Position numbers and translations under genes: made by a program | Assembly: GCA_015179125.1 (NCBI GenBank) | Contig: WHVA01000134.1 | Coordinates: 62,001-126,000, forward strand | Source of the DNA: Gautieria morchelliformis | Lineage: Eukaryota; Basidiomycota; Agaricomycetes; Gomphales; Gomphaceae | Direction: 5' to 3' | DNA: 64,000 nucleotides | Shown here: positions 44,204 through 54,960 of the stretch, piece by piece | Layout of the letters: every line of letters starts with the position of its first letter | How positions within the stretch are numbered: position 1 is the first letter of the stretch | The notes under the pieces: generated by a model | Database searches by the model: none | What the model was told of the DNA's origin: nothing | The model's input: the letters and a program-made list of their open reading frames with translations, nothing else

Positions 44204-45911
44204 TGTCATGATTCGTTTATTCTGCGAATCATCCCTCAGGACAAGGCGAATGACTTCCCGAACCAGCGAACGACTTCCTGAACCAGCGAATATCTTGCCA
44301 AAATATTCATTGCCATACTGCTTTCGCATTCGCTATTCGCATCATTCCTGCCAGCACGCCAGACCCACATGCTCAGGATGCATTCGGATAGTGTCAGTTG
44401 CAGCCTCCATGCAGGTTGGACTCAATGGGACTCACACCACTGCAGCGCAGGACAAATTAGCTTCGCTGAAGTTTTCACTACACAGTTGTCATGACACATT
44501 CATTTCTTGTATCAAGCTATCCCTGTTTTCCCTTTCACCACTTTTCCATGTTCGCTCGGCTTCGCTCCATTCGCTCCTTGCCCCATTCACTATTCGCCAC
44601 ATTTGCCAACTGGCCATTCGCTACTTGCATCATTTGCCGGTAGCCATGCCATCAAACACGATCGACATCCTTTACCTGGATTGTTGGTTCATCACTGGTC
44701 CTATCATGAATTGCAAGGAGGTGCAGGCTGTCCTGACTCATTTATTTCTTGTACCCAGCTATCCCTGTTGTCCCTTTCACCACTCTTCCATGTTCGCGTG
44801 TCTTCGCTCCATTCACTCCTCGCTCCATTCGCCATTCGCCACATTCGCCATATGACCATTCGCTACTCGCATCATTCGCTAGCAGGCACACCATCAGACA
44901 CGATCGACATCCTTTACCGGGATTGATGGTTCATCACTGGTCCCATCATCTTCTCAACTCAACCCCCTTTGGGTGTTCCTATGTCCAGAATGCATTCGCG
45001 GGGCATCCTACCCGTAGGTGATGTGGGACCAACCCAGCAGATGAAGAGTCCGTGCAGGGTGGTGTATATGCAGGTCCCAAGGCGTGTTTTCGTCCATAGG
45101 GGCCTTCTCCTTCTTCCCTCTCCGTCGTTTCATGTTCGCACCCCTCTTCCATTCTATTGGATGTCTATTCCATCTATTATGTATCCTGACCACGCACCCC
45201 TGTCCAACCCTGACTCCAGACGGCCTCTTTCCTATTCGCTAGCCCATATGAGCATTCGGTATAAGTAGTCTACATTCGCATGTATATTCTCCAGTTTAAT
45301 TATCATACGTCCATCTTGTGCAAACTTGACCTCGCTGTCATCATCGTCTTGAGCCTTCTCCTGTAGATTTCTATCTTCGACCAGAAGAGGACTTAGGCAT
45401 CACTGGTGAGTTTTCATACTTCATCTTTGTTACCTTAGCCTTCGAGTTGTTTTCTGTGCTGTCAGCGAAGGGCTCCAAAGGAGTGCCTTCGCCGGCGAAA
45501 TGATTGTCGCCACTTAGACAACCTTTCCGTGACACCTTGCACATTACATCGTCAAGTGCCATGGGCTATTTCGCTATGACTGTATATCAGGGCGAATTCC
45601 TTTCGAGTAACCCTCTTACTGCTTAACCTTACCTCTTCGGTACTGTTCTCTGGGTGATTCGCTAGATCGCACACGCTATTTGGGCTTTCGCCACTAACCT
45701 GCGATATTAACGCCTATAATCCAATCTTGACACACAGGCTACTTCGCTATGACTGTAGATAGGGCGAGCTCCGTTTGGGCAGCCCTCTTATCTTCTGAAC
45801 ATTTATTGGTTCACCTTATTCGCCAAACAGCACATCTCTTCGCACAAGTTATTCGGGCATTCACTGTGTTCACTAATACACGATATGAACACCTAAAAAC
45901 CAATCTTGACA
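44204..45911 (-). repeat. LTR B, internally deleted, split by a second LTR B
   Basis: Minus orientation. Left part 44204-44728 starts TGTCATGATTCG and has an inner TGTCATGAC at about 44489; right part 45740-45911 ends CCAATCTTGACA. Between them sits the LTR at 44729-45734. Very rich in ATTCGC/TTCGC words (44260-44640). Part of the middle of the LTR is deleted. Confidence 0.78.
44729..45734 (-). repeat. LTR B inserted in LTR B, target duplication CAGGC
   Basis: TGTCCTGACTC start to CCAATCTTGACACA end (1006 bp), flanked by CAGGC at 44724-44728 and 45735-45739. The flanks join to one continuous older LTR B. Shows that this family was active after earlier copies were already present here. Confidence 0.8.
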
Positions 45912-45914
45912 CGA

Positions 45915-47365
45915 GTGTCCCGGAAAATGCCCCATTCAGTCACTGGTATTCCAACCCCCCTTCAGCTCAGCCTGCCCCGGGGCCAAGTTGTCGGTGCTGG
46001 CCGAGGGCATGTCAGAAAAGTTCCCAACTAACTGAGCACTGAACCACCAGAACCTAGTGATCCTGGTGATTGTAGTGGAGGTGGCAATGACTCTGACCCC
46101 CTGCATAATTCCGATCCCAGGGGTTTTTTATGGGTTTCTTTGTGTTTTCACAAAGAAACTTTTAAAAGGCCATAAAAACCCTGCAAAAAAACTTTAACCT
46201 TTTTCTTGCTCATCAAATTCTAACAAAAACACTAAAAGAACTTGGAATATCTTTATAGTTTTTTGAACAGTTTTTCAGATCAGAAACTCCAGTGCAAAGG
46301 GCGAGGAACAGGTGGGGCTGCTGCTCACGGCTTTGGAAAGGCTCACCAATCATGGAATTGGTGGTGGAGACCGGAATGACTCCAAGGCAAAACTCTGGGA
46401 ACCCAACCAGTTCGACGGCTTGGACCCGAAGAAGATTGAAGGATTCCTTCTCCAGGTTGAATTTCCATGCCAAACCCCAGGCTTTCTGAGATTGGTTCCA
46501 CAACAGTGAACCACGTCTTGGCCTTCCTCAAGGGAACAGCACTAGATTATTTAGAGCCTACCTTGCAGATGACCCTGCCGATGAACCCGCATGGGCTTCA
46601 GATTATACAGCATTTACTGAAGAGCTCTATCTGAACTTCAGCCCTTACAATCAGGTTGCTGATGCCGAAATTGAGCTTGAGGACCTAGTCATGAAGGACA
46701 ACCATGAGGCAACTCGGTTTTTGTCGATTTCTACAGGCTTGCATCCGTCCTCCAGTTCAATGATTTGGCTTTGCATTGCTGAGCCTACCTGGCTTTGCCT
46801 AAGTGAGTCAAGGACGAGATGGTGCATTTTGACAAACCCAGAACTCTTGATGGCCTCCGAGACCTCGTTCAGAAAATCAACCAGAGGTACTGGGAACGTC
46901 ACGGTGAAGTCTCTTGTGAGACCCATTCCGCTCCCAAACCCAAGGCCAAGACTGACATGTTGGCCAACCAAAACCGAGGTTCCAGAACAGCAACCAATGC
47001 CAACGTCAAGGTTCAGCCCATTCTAATGCTAATGCCAGCAATAACTGAGGCAAAGGCAAAGATAAGGCAAAATGGAATAACCAGTCCGAGGGTCAGAAAA
47101 GACCCGGACAGGATAAACTCAGGAAGGACAGCAAACTCACGCCCGCAGAACACCAATCCCACATGGCCTAGTATGCATGCAGAGTGGCCACCATGTGAAA
47201 TAATGTGCGAAACCCATGTTGGCCTGGGCAGCCACGGCTTCCGAAGGGAAGACATCCAATGACAAAGCCGATACCTCACCTTTGGGTGCAAAAAATAGTC
47301 AGCGGCCCTCCAGCCTCTGCACAGACCGAGGGTCGCATTGACTTGGCTTGCGCATTAGGGGAGGT
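45915..47365 (+). pseudogene. Gag of Tf1-like gypsy C2, interrupted by a MITE piece
   Basis: Plus strand. Gly/Asp-rich N-terminus (about 46065-46110, GDCSGGGNDSDPLHN), then the MITE-derived piece, then GLLLTALERLTNHG, KLWEPNQFDGLDPKKIEGFL, NHVLAFLKGTALDYLEPTL, and after frame changes EELYLNFSPYNQVADAE, MVHFDKPRTLDGLRDLVQ and QRYWERHGE, the end of the capsid domain. A basic Lys-rich tail follows. At least three frameshifts. It stops near 47365 at a new repeat. Confidence 0.8.
46112..46297. mobile_element. Second copy of the foldback MITE, mainly one arm
   Basis: Shares GGTTTTTTATGGGTTTCTTTGTG, ACCCTGCAAAAAA, TTCTTGCTCA.CAAATTCTAACA and TTGGAATATCTTTA with 34095-34200. The short left arm folds on ACAAAGAAAC. 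It lies within the C2 gag, so it inserted there. Confidence 0.65.
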
Positions 47366-47374
47366 AAGAATCAA

Positions 47375-48126
47375 TGTTTCTGCTCTCTGTTCTCTAAATT
47401 CTCTTGTAGTTAGTTTGTTCTTGTTGTTACGACTGTTCCATTCAACCTTCTCCACCACCTCCGGAACACCTCGGCACCACCTCCGACTCTATTCCGCAAC
47501 ATCCGCAACCCTCAACCCCAACCCCTTGTTCTTCAGTACCCCGGCCACCTCTAGTCACTGGCCCCTGTACTCGACCCTGAACACAGCAAGATACCATCTC
47601 TGTAATTCTGTTTGTTCCAATGTCTATTGTACTTCCGCACCTTTGTTCTTTGCCATTGTACTTACTCTACCCTGCACCCCCCTTGTCATCCCCTCGTTCC
47701 GCATTAGATACTTACCCTGTATGTCTATCCAATTCCCATCCTCTCCGGAATTTGCTTAGTACCATACTATTACTTGGTGCTTCAGCTCTTTGTATAAAAC
47801 CCCCTCCTGTATGTCTCCGTTTCTGAAATCAGATAATTGACATGGAGACGTGAATCCCCTCACACTACCTCCTGTTCTTAGCACAGCAAGTCTTGCAAGC
47901 TTTGTCTCTCTCCGCCCTCGACATTCTGTCTCCCACCTCTTCTGCCTCCTCCGACCTTTGTCCTGTGACCTTCGACTCTCAGTACCCTCTTCCCGACTTC
48001 CGCCTTCTCCGACATCTGGAAGTCAACTCGGAAATACTTGGGCCTGTAGTTCATCAGGGGTGCAACATATAAGTTGAAGCCGTTGTCCTTTCTAGTTCCA
48101 ACCTCTGGGATTCCCGATACATAACA
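47375..48126 (+). repeat. Candidate 5' LTR (H) of gypsy C3
   Basis: Bounded by TGTTTCTGC and ATACATAACA, 34 bp before the C3 gag start. C/T-rich, with a TATA-like TGTATAAAACC at about 47790 placed as expected for a promoter. There is no second copy in the window and no proven target duplication, so this is inferred from position and TG...CA ends. Confidence 0.45.
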
Positions 48127-48159
48127 GTATTATCTGATTTCCACCTGATAACTATCCCT

Positions 48160-48756
48160 ATGCCTCCTCATACCACAGCTACTTCAGCTCGCGCAGGAGC
48201 TGTCGAAGCGCTTTCTTATTTTGGCAATCTTAGATCAGCAGAGCCAAGACGCGTGGAACCCTCCAGCTGCTCTCGAGTCGATTATGAGCTCTCCGACGAT
48301 CTTCTGCAACAACGCAACCACAAAGTTCCTGATGCCAATCCCGACGACAATCCCGATGGAACCTCGTCGAGCAGCAGTGGCAAACAGACAGCAGCATCAT
48401 TCTGACGCCAAGCACCACCTCCACCACCTCCACCAGGACCTCCTCCCGGCAGCCCTCCAGGCGGCCTACCCAGTGGTTCTCCAGGCGGTCCTCCACCTCC
48501 GATTCCCACCAACCCAGTTCTGCCCGCTCCAGTTCGGGACCTTGCACAGGCTATTGCCATGCTGGCCAGCCAACTCCAGCGTCCAGCTCAAGCTCCACGC
48601 CCCAAGACAAAAGTTCGTGAACCGGATCAGTTCAACGGTTCCGACCCCAAGAAGCTTCAGCCTTTTTGGTTCAGCTTCAAATTAAATTGTGCGATCGTCC
48701 GGACACGTTTCCCGACGACTAACGAAAGGTCAATTACACCCTTTCCTATCTCCGAG
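48160..48756 (+). pseudogene. Gag N-terminal part of gypsy C3
   Basis: Starts MPPHTTATSARAG (48160). A Pro/Gly-rich stretch (PPPPPPGPPPGSPPGG) follows after a frame change, then AIAMLASQLQRP, KTKVREPDQFNGSDPKK and, in another frame, KVNYTLSYLR, matching the C2 gag order. It is cut at 48756 by chromovirus A2, whose LTR starts at 48757. Confidence 0.8.
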
Positions 48757-48967
48757 TGTAGATAGTGAATCCTAAGGCCTTGTGTCACAAGGGCAAGTGG
48801 AACTCAACCAAGATGTGGTAATTCGGTGTGCTACATAGTGACAGTTGTAAGTTAAGATCTTGGGAACTGCCACACGGTTCCCACGCAAGAACTGTACAGT
48901 GCTTAGCTAAGCTAGTCCAGTAGCGCGCATTGCCATAAGGGCAATGTGGGTAAATATCCTATTTACA
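48757..48967 (-). repeat. 3' LTR of A2 (211 bp, LTR A)
   Basis: Reverse complement starts TGTAAATAGG and ends CTATCTACA; homologous to the A1 LTR (GTGGGAACCG, CACTATGTAGC words). Preceded (element sense) by the polypurine tract AGAGGGGGAGGG at 48979-48968. Confidence 0.88.
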
Positions 48968-48988
48968 CCCTCCCCCTCTATGAACAAA

Positions 48989-50547
48989 TCAAACCTCCTC
49001 GTAGATGGACCTGGTGAGGTCATCTGAGTCCGCCTCCGACATAGGGATGTCGGTGTATGGAGCCGGCAGTGGGCGCGGGTCTGTCGGGAGCTCCGTGCTG
49101 TCGGCGGGGGCATGGGGTGGGGAATCGATACCCATGTCCTGCCGAAAGGTTGCTTCCACGACCGGGTCGCAGACCGGTGAGGGGCCACGAGTAACAGCTA
49201 GCTCATGGTCTAGCTGTGCTCGGGTGGCGGTTGATGCTTTTGCGGCCATGAGTGCCGCCTTGTGGTGGTCCCGCAGGGCCGCCAGCTGCAATCTCTCCTG
49301 CCCAATTTGGGTAGGCGCACCAAACATCGTCCTGGATAGATCATGCTGCATGAACAGCTTGATCCGGGGTGCGCTGTCCAGGTTCACGCTGCCGTACCTG
49401 GTGAGCCAGTGGGTGACCTTGTCCAGAGGGATGTCCCGGGGCTACCACCCTCGGATGGGGAACATCACGGTGATCGACACCCTTACGGTGTCGCCAACGG
49501 CGTACTGGACCTCGTTGGCTGGCACGAGCTCCTACCATTGGCTGGTGACATGGAATAGTTTGTATATATGCGCCCTGAGGGGAGAAGGGGGCTTAGGGTT
49601 CTTTGGCGCAAGCATCCTCAGCCACATCCACACATCCATGTCGTGGATGTTTAGACTGCAATCCAGCTCATCACGGATGGCTGATGGGATGCCTTCAGGG
49701 TTGCGTAGCCAACCCTGGAGTACGACCTGAATGTCATCGGCGGTTCCTTCACTGATGAGGAAGTAGCTTGATCCTTGGCTACTGGCCTGGGCCCCCTCCC
49801 CGGCCCGTCTCATCACGGTCACCATCACGCACATGATGGAGCCCATTGGCATCTCCCTGGCCTCCTTCAGGAGGTCCTGAAATCTCTGCTGTTTGGTCTC
49901 GCAGAGGTCGAACCATTCGGCTTGCAATTGTGTCTTTTTCCCGAGGGGCCGCGGCAGGTGGCCGCTCATGGTGAACTGAGGGTCCCTGAGGGGCATGAGC
50001 TCCCCTTCCCCCGGGAGAGGGTTGGGAACTGTCATCACCGGTGGGGGCAATGACACCGATGGCACGGGCCTAAAGAACGCTTGTCTGGCCCTCTCCTGCT
50101 TGGCCACGACTGAGCCACGGCTAGTGGCAGCCCCAGTGCCAGGTCGTTCGCGCTACAACTCGGTGACTGTGCTAGGTACTCATCGGTGACGTTCTTGCGC
50201 AGGTCACCAATGGGGTCGTAGGTTACGAGCTGTTCGTAACCCCGCACATGTCTCTTCTTTGAGATATGCTGTGGGCGGTCCAGATCATAGTGCTCGAGAT
50301 CCAGGTCGTCTGAGTAGAAGCCCTCTGGGATGTCGACTGTCAATGCTGGTGGCTCACTGGGGCCCATGAATGACGGGCTGGGTGGGCTGGTGATCTGCAC
50401 CATGAGACCTGGCACAGATTTGGGCGGGTTGGGGTTAGGGGCGGCTATTCGATCGGCTAACCCTGTTTTGGTGAGTGATGGCAATGGGGCTGTCACGTGA
50501 GACGATGGGCCCACCACTGGTCGTGGGGTGGGTTCTGCTCGCTTCAC
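48989..50547 (-). pseudogene. ORF4 of family A in A2
   Basis: Homologue of A1 5160-6656. Begins in frame right after the ORF3 stop (VKRAEPTPRP, then VVGPSS aligned to VAGPSS of A1). Core block near 49720-49535: GWLRNPEGIPSAIRD, MDVWMWLRMLAP, SPLRAHIYKLF. After two TAG codons (about 49532 and 49443, Trp- or Gln-like positions) it continues DIPLDKVTHWL, RAQLDHELA and ends YEEV at 48989. One frame change near 50080. Conservation of the protein over DNA in two copies suggests past selection. No homologue known to me; no membrane segment. Confidence 0.7.
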
Positions 50548-51015
50548 TCATGTGAGCTTGCCCTGTAGATTCTGGACCAGTTTGCGCAGTTCCCGTGTCC
50601 TGCCGCGCTTGGTCTCGAACATGGTGTCGAGAGCCCTGATGTCCTCTTTCAGGGTGGCTACCTCCTCTTTGAAGTTGCGCGTAGTTAGCTGCGCGTTCTT
50701 CACTGTGTGGCATTCAACCTTGTTGACCCACATTGGCCACACCGTGTATACAGAAGTGCTGACGTCTTTCTCCGCCAACTGGACGCGGTTGGCGTCAGTG
50801 GCGGTTTTCAGGTGCACAGCAAAGGCTGAGCAGCTGTCGCACTTGTGGGGATGGATGATGGCTAGGCCATTCATCCATCCCATGATTTTCCAGTGCTCCT
50901 CAGTTGCTGTAGGAGCGCTGAGGATTGCTGCAGCACCTTGCTTGGGGGCCGCTGGCGGTGTTGTGGATGTCGAGTGATCGACGTCGATTCCGTCTTTGGC
51001 TGTCATCACCTTCAA
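50548..51015 (-). CDS. ORF3 of family A in A2, 155 codons, open
   Basis: Uninterrupted from MKVMTAKDGIDVDHSTSTT to a TGA at 50548. Middle block EHWKIMGWMNGLAIIH with CDSC, then VHLKTATDANRVQL. The C-terminal third is charged and helical (FKEEVATLKEDIRALDTMF, TRELRKLVQNLQ), a predicted coiled coil. The matching A1 ORF is decayed but has the same blocks in the same order. It lies 120 bp after the integrase end. Unknown function; possibly structural or a partner of Gag. The ORF4 frame continues directly after the TGA. Confidence 0.65.
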   Translation of the reverse strand: MKVMTAKDGIDVDHSTSTTPPAAPKQGAAAILSAPTATEEHWKIMGWMNGLAIIHPHKCDSCSAFAVHLKTATDANRVQLAEKDVSTSVYTVWPMWVNKVECHTVKNAQLTTRNFKEEVATLKEDIRALDTMFETKRGRTRELRKLVQNLQGKLT

Positions 51016-51133
51016 GAGAAGATGATGGGGTGATGGTGGTTACTTCTCAAGAAGCGATGCGCCTCGGAACGATCCAAGGTGAAAAATTAAGTGACGCCAT
51101 TGGCAGGGTCCGGCATCTCACGTGATCTGCGAC

Positions 51134-52522
51134 CTATGTGACCTTGTGTCTCTGAGGCAGGTCACGCAGCTTAGCCACGCCCCAGAGCTCTAGGTAGTGA
51201 TTTAGAGCTTCCAGGTCTTTACACACTGACATGGGCTCCCATGTCATGTCGCCAAGGGTCTATTGGACCTGAAATTCCAGGTCCTTGGAATTTATCCATC
51301 AATGGGATAAAATTTCGTCAAACAGCCATTCCTCCTCGTAGTTCGTGCCGAAGTCATAGAACGACTTCGCTTCTTGATGAGGGAATAAGTCATCATTGTT
51401 GGCCTCATATCGTCGTATGAGGCTGGTGTGGAAGACGTGCGTGACGCGCCTGTTCTTCAATTCGTCTGGTAGCTCGAGAGTTACTGTCGAGGCCTCATTG
51501 TGGGTCTCGATCACACGATATGGGCCAATGTATAACGGAACCAGTGTCATGGCCATTCCTTTGGGCAGGGTCATGTTCTGAGTGGATAGGTATACGCAGT
51601 CACCGACCGCATACGTGTCACTATCTCAGTGTTTCTTATTTGTGTGAAACACCTGCGACACTCGGTGTTCCACTATGGCATCGTGCACCATCATCAGGTT
51701 CCAGAGAGCCTGGTGTGCGAACCGGGACACTCCCTTGAATGGGGTGTCCGTTGTCATGGGCATGTCTATCCGCAATATGTACCCATCGTTCAGCTCGAAG
51801 GGAGAGAACCCTGTTGTGGTGCTGACATTGCTGTTGATGGCCACTTGGACCATTGGGAACTTGTGTGCCCAGTCCTTCTGGTCATCTCTGATGACTGTCC
51901 GTAGGATCTGTCCGCTTGAGCGGTTGGCCCGCTCGGTGGCTCCATCCGTTTGTGGATGGAATGCGGTAGCCATGAGGAGTTTAGTCCCCATGAGCCGCTG
52001 AAGTTCACACCAGAAGATTGAGGTGAACTTTGAGTCTCAATCCAAGACGATGGAGCCGGGAACTCCGTGGAGCCTGATGACTTCCTTGAGGAATAGCCAG
52101 GCTACTTCCTTTGCCGTGACCCTCGTCATTGTTGGGATGAGGTGGACGTGCGAAGTCAGCCTGTCTATGATTACCATGAGGTAATCACAGCTGGCTGATT
52201 TGGGCATCATCCCCATAAAGTCGATTCCAATTGACTGCCACTGCCTGTCTGGGATGGGCAGTCTGTGTAGCAGGCCCTTGGGCTTCTGGGTGCCAGTTGT
52301 GTTCATCTGGCACCTCACGCATGAGACACAGAACATCTCGATGTTGGGGCCCATGCCTTGCCACCAGTATGCTCTTCGAATATGATTCGAAGTCTTCATG
52401 TGGCCATAGTGACCCACGGTCCTGTGTGCATGATCGATTATGATTTCGATCACCCTCCTTCCCCCATGAAAAACAGTCCAGGGGACAGCAATGACATTTC
52501 GTTTGAGCTGATTTTTGTCCAT
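51134..52522 (-). pseudogene. Integrase and chromodomain of A2
   Basis: Homologue of A1 2905-4221: HRTVGHYGHMKT and CVSCVRCQM (zinc region), GIDFMGMMP, LD.DSKF (second Asp, followed by a TGA), TDGATERANRS (Glu), IGPYRVIETH. The chromodomain (51330-51134) has TGA where A1 has CAA and TAG where A1 has TGG, then TWEPMSVCKDLEAL. Another stop lies at 51626. Inactive. Confidence 0.9.
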
Positions 52523-52527
52523 ATCAG

Positions 52528-53589
52528 TGTTATGGTAGATGCAATTATTCTATTCCAAGTCATCTATGTACAAAGAAGCTAATAAAGGAAAAGAAAGAAC
52601 AAACGATTAAAAAGAAATAGGAACGACACTTATGACGGACGTCAGCACAGACAACAGATACACGACATCACAAATAGCTATCTTATCTACAGATTAGATA
52701 AGATACAGGGATACGGGCGTCGACCACGTGCGGCCGATCAGAGACAGCGTGCCTATCGACTGATGGCATCAACCATGACGTCGACAGGTGCCAGGCCACA
52801 GGCACCGAGGAGGTGCGGGCACCAAACGCCGCAGAGGAATGCAGACTGCGCAGGAGCAATGGATATTGTGGAGTGACTTTAGAATGTCATCCATAATACA
52901 TGTACTCAATTAGCTGCCCCACAGAAGAGGCACAGAGACAGCGGCCCCATCACCAAGCCTAGCATTTATATTAGGCAGGACAGATTTAATTTCCATTCTC
53001 TATTGGACTCCATGACATGATCAGCTGATTATTATTTTGACACCATGTGCACAGGGGCTTTGTATGCTAAGTACAAGACTCTATTCCAAAGTTTAAATAA
53101 CCCTGATACTATCCCCATCACACCCACGATTTTATGACTATAATTAGTCACCCCTCTAGTTACAAGTAGTTTTTCAACCCATCTGCTCACTATCTCGAAC
53201 ACCAGTAGTTACCACTAATATAGTATAACTAGCTACTATGAATGTAAGAACGAAATCATCCAGAATCAACTGTTTCACCCCCTGAAGTCACTGCAGTCTT
53301 GTTTGATAGCTACAGAACTTAGATCTCGATAGTTTACTCCAATTCTTCGTTGATAGTTCACTATTACTGCTTACTCTAGAGTACCTCAAAAGCGAACCCT
53401 TTTGACTTAGTTATTCCTTAGATCAACACCATTTTCTTGTCAACACGGTCACATGACTTCCATCCACCAGTGCCGGACGCGTCTCGAGGGGCTTAGTCAG
53501 CACACAGAGGTGGGATGAACATAGCGGTCCCAACCGCTAAGCAATAGAATTCGTTTGCTAAAGGCATCATTCAACATCTTAATCAAAAA
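52528..53589 (+). repeat. LTR F solo insertion in A2, target duplication ATCAG
   Basis: Starts TGTTATGGTAG; flanked by ATCAG at 52523-52527 and 53590-53594. Matches the copia 5' LTR at 35588-36638 in reverse. The LTR proper seems to end at CATTCAACA (53576); the next 13 nt (TCTTAATCAAAAA) resemble the first internal bases of the copia element. It splits the A2 pol between RNase H and integrase (FGIKDGLI / KNQLKR). Confidence 0.85.
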
Positions 53590-54960
53590 ATCAGCCCATC
53601 CTTGATGCCGAACCTTGGGTGGGCATCCGGGTGCACCATGAACTTTGAGAACATGGCGTCTTCGTGGTATGCATCCCGCAGGACCTTTGGAAGGTCCATG
53701 TCACCTTCAACGCTCACGCGCAGTGGCGTACTTTCATTGCCCGCAGCAATGGCGTGGACATCATCATTGGTTTCTGGGGCGACATCCATTTCTTGGTGCC
53801 ATTTGGGACCTCCGTGCAGGGCGGCAGCCTTGGCCGTCTGTGCGAGGCAGGTTGACCGTCTCATGGCTGCTGCCTGTACTTTGATGTATCTATCTGTGGG
53901 CAGTAGCTCCCCATCTGGATCAAGGTGTTCATCTGCATTAACGAAAACGTGTTCCAGATTTCGATTGTCGCTTGTGTTGCTCTCGTAGTATCGAGAGAGA
54001 CAGTCCGCAACTTTGTTCTCGACACCGTCAACATGTACAGTATTGAAGTTGAAACAGGAAAGGAACTCCCACCATCTGACCTGTCGGTCGGATAGGTTTT
54101 TCTGGGTCTCGAAATATTCGAGACCCTTGTGGTCAGTTACTAGGGTGAACTTTTTCCCTAGGAGCTTATCCTCCAATGTCATCAGGGCCTTGATCACGGT
54201 GATCGTCTCGTGGTCGTGGGTGCTGTAGTGCTGTTGGGCCATGCTGAACTTCTTTGAAAAGAAGCCCGCTGGTCGGAACTTTTTCCAGTCGGGACCTTTG
54301 CTGTATACGGCACCGATGCCCGACTTCGAACCATCTGTGATGACCCAGATAGGGTCTTTGCTTTGGGGGTCTACGGGCTGCAGGATGTGGGCTTGATAAC
54401 GGGGTGGTGTATGTGTACACATCTGGCATATAATGTGCCAGGTATTGCACGAGTCCGAGGAAGCGTTGGACGTCACTGAACGTCCTGGGCCTCCTCCATT
54501 CACAGATGCATTGCATTTTGTCTGCATCCGCGTGCACACCTTGGCCATCTATGATGTGGCCAAGGCACTCCATACGTTCCGTGTAGAGATCTACTTTATT
54601 CTTGCTCAAGAAGAGGTGGTTCTTCCATAGCCTGTCAAAGCCTATGCCAAGGTGTTCTTCATGCTCCTTGATGGAGTGTGAGAAGACGAATATGTCATCC
54701 ATATACACATGGACGAAGCGACCTATGCAGTTGCAGAAGATTTCTGTCCTCAGACGTTGGAACATTGATGGCGCATTGAAATCCCCCATCTGAGTACCTT
54801 GACCTCGGAACGTGCCAAGTATCGTTCTGAATGCCATTTTTGCAACACCTTCTGGATGGATCCGGATCTGCTCGCATGCTTCAGACATATTGAGCTTCAT
54901 CCTGTATCGGCAGCCCACCATGTTGCTGCGGATAACATCCTGATTGGGGAAGGGAATAAC
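53583..54960 (-). pseudogene. RT C-terminal part and RNase H of A2
   Basis: NMSEACEQIRIHPEGVAKM, FVHVYMDDIFVFSHS, VQRFLGLVQYLAHYMPDV (RT), then VITDGSKSGIGAVY, HETITVIKAL, TDHKGLEYF, NKVADCLSRYY (RNase H, Asp kept). Compared with A1, about 30 residues between the RT connection (YTTPLSS) and QPVDPQSKDPIWV are deleted and the frame changes there. Interrupted upstream by LTR B and downstream by LTR F. Confidence 0.88.
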
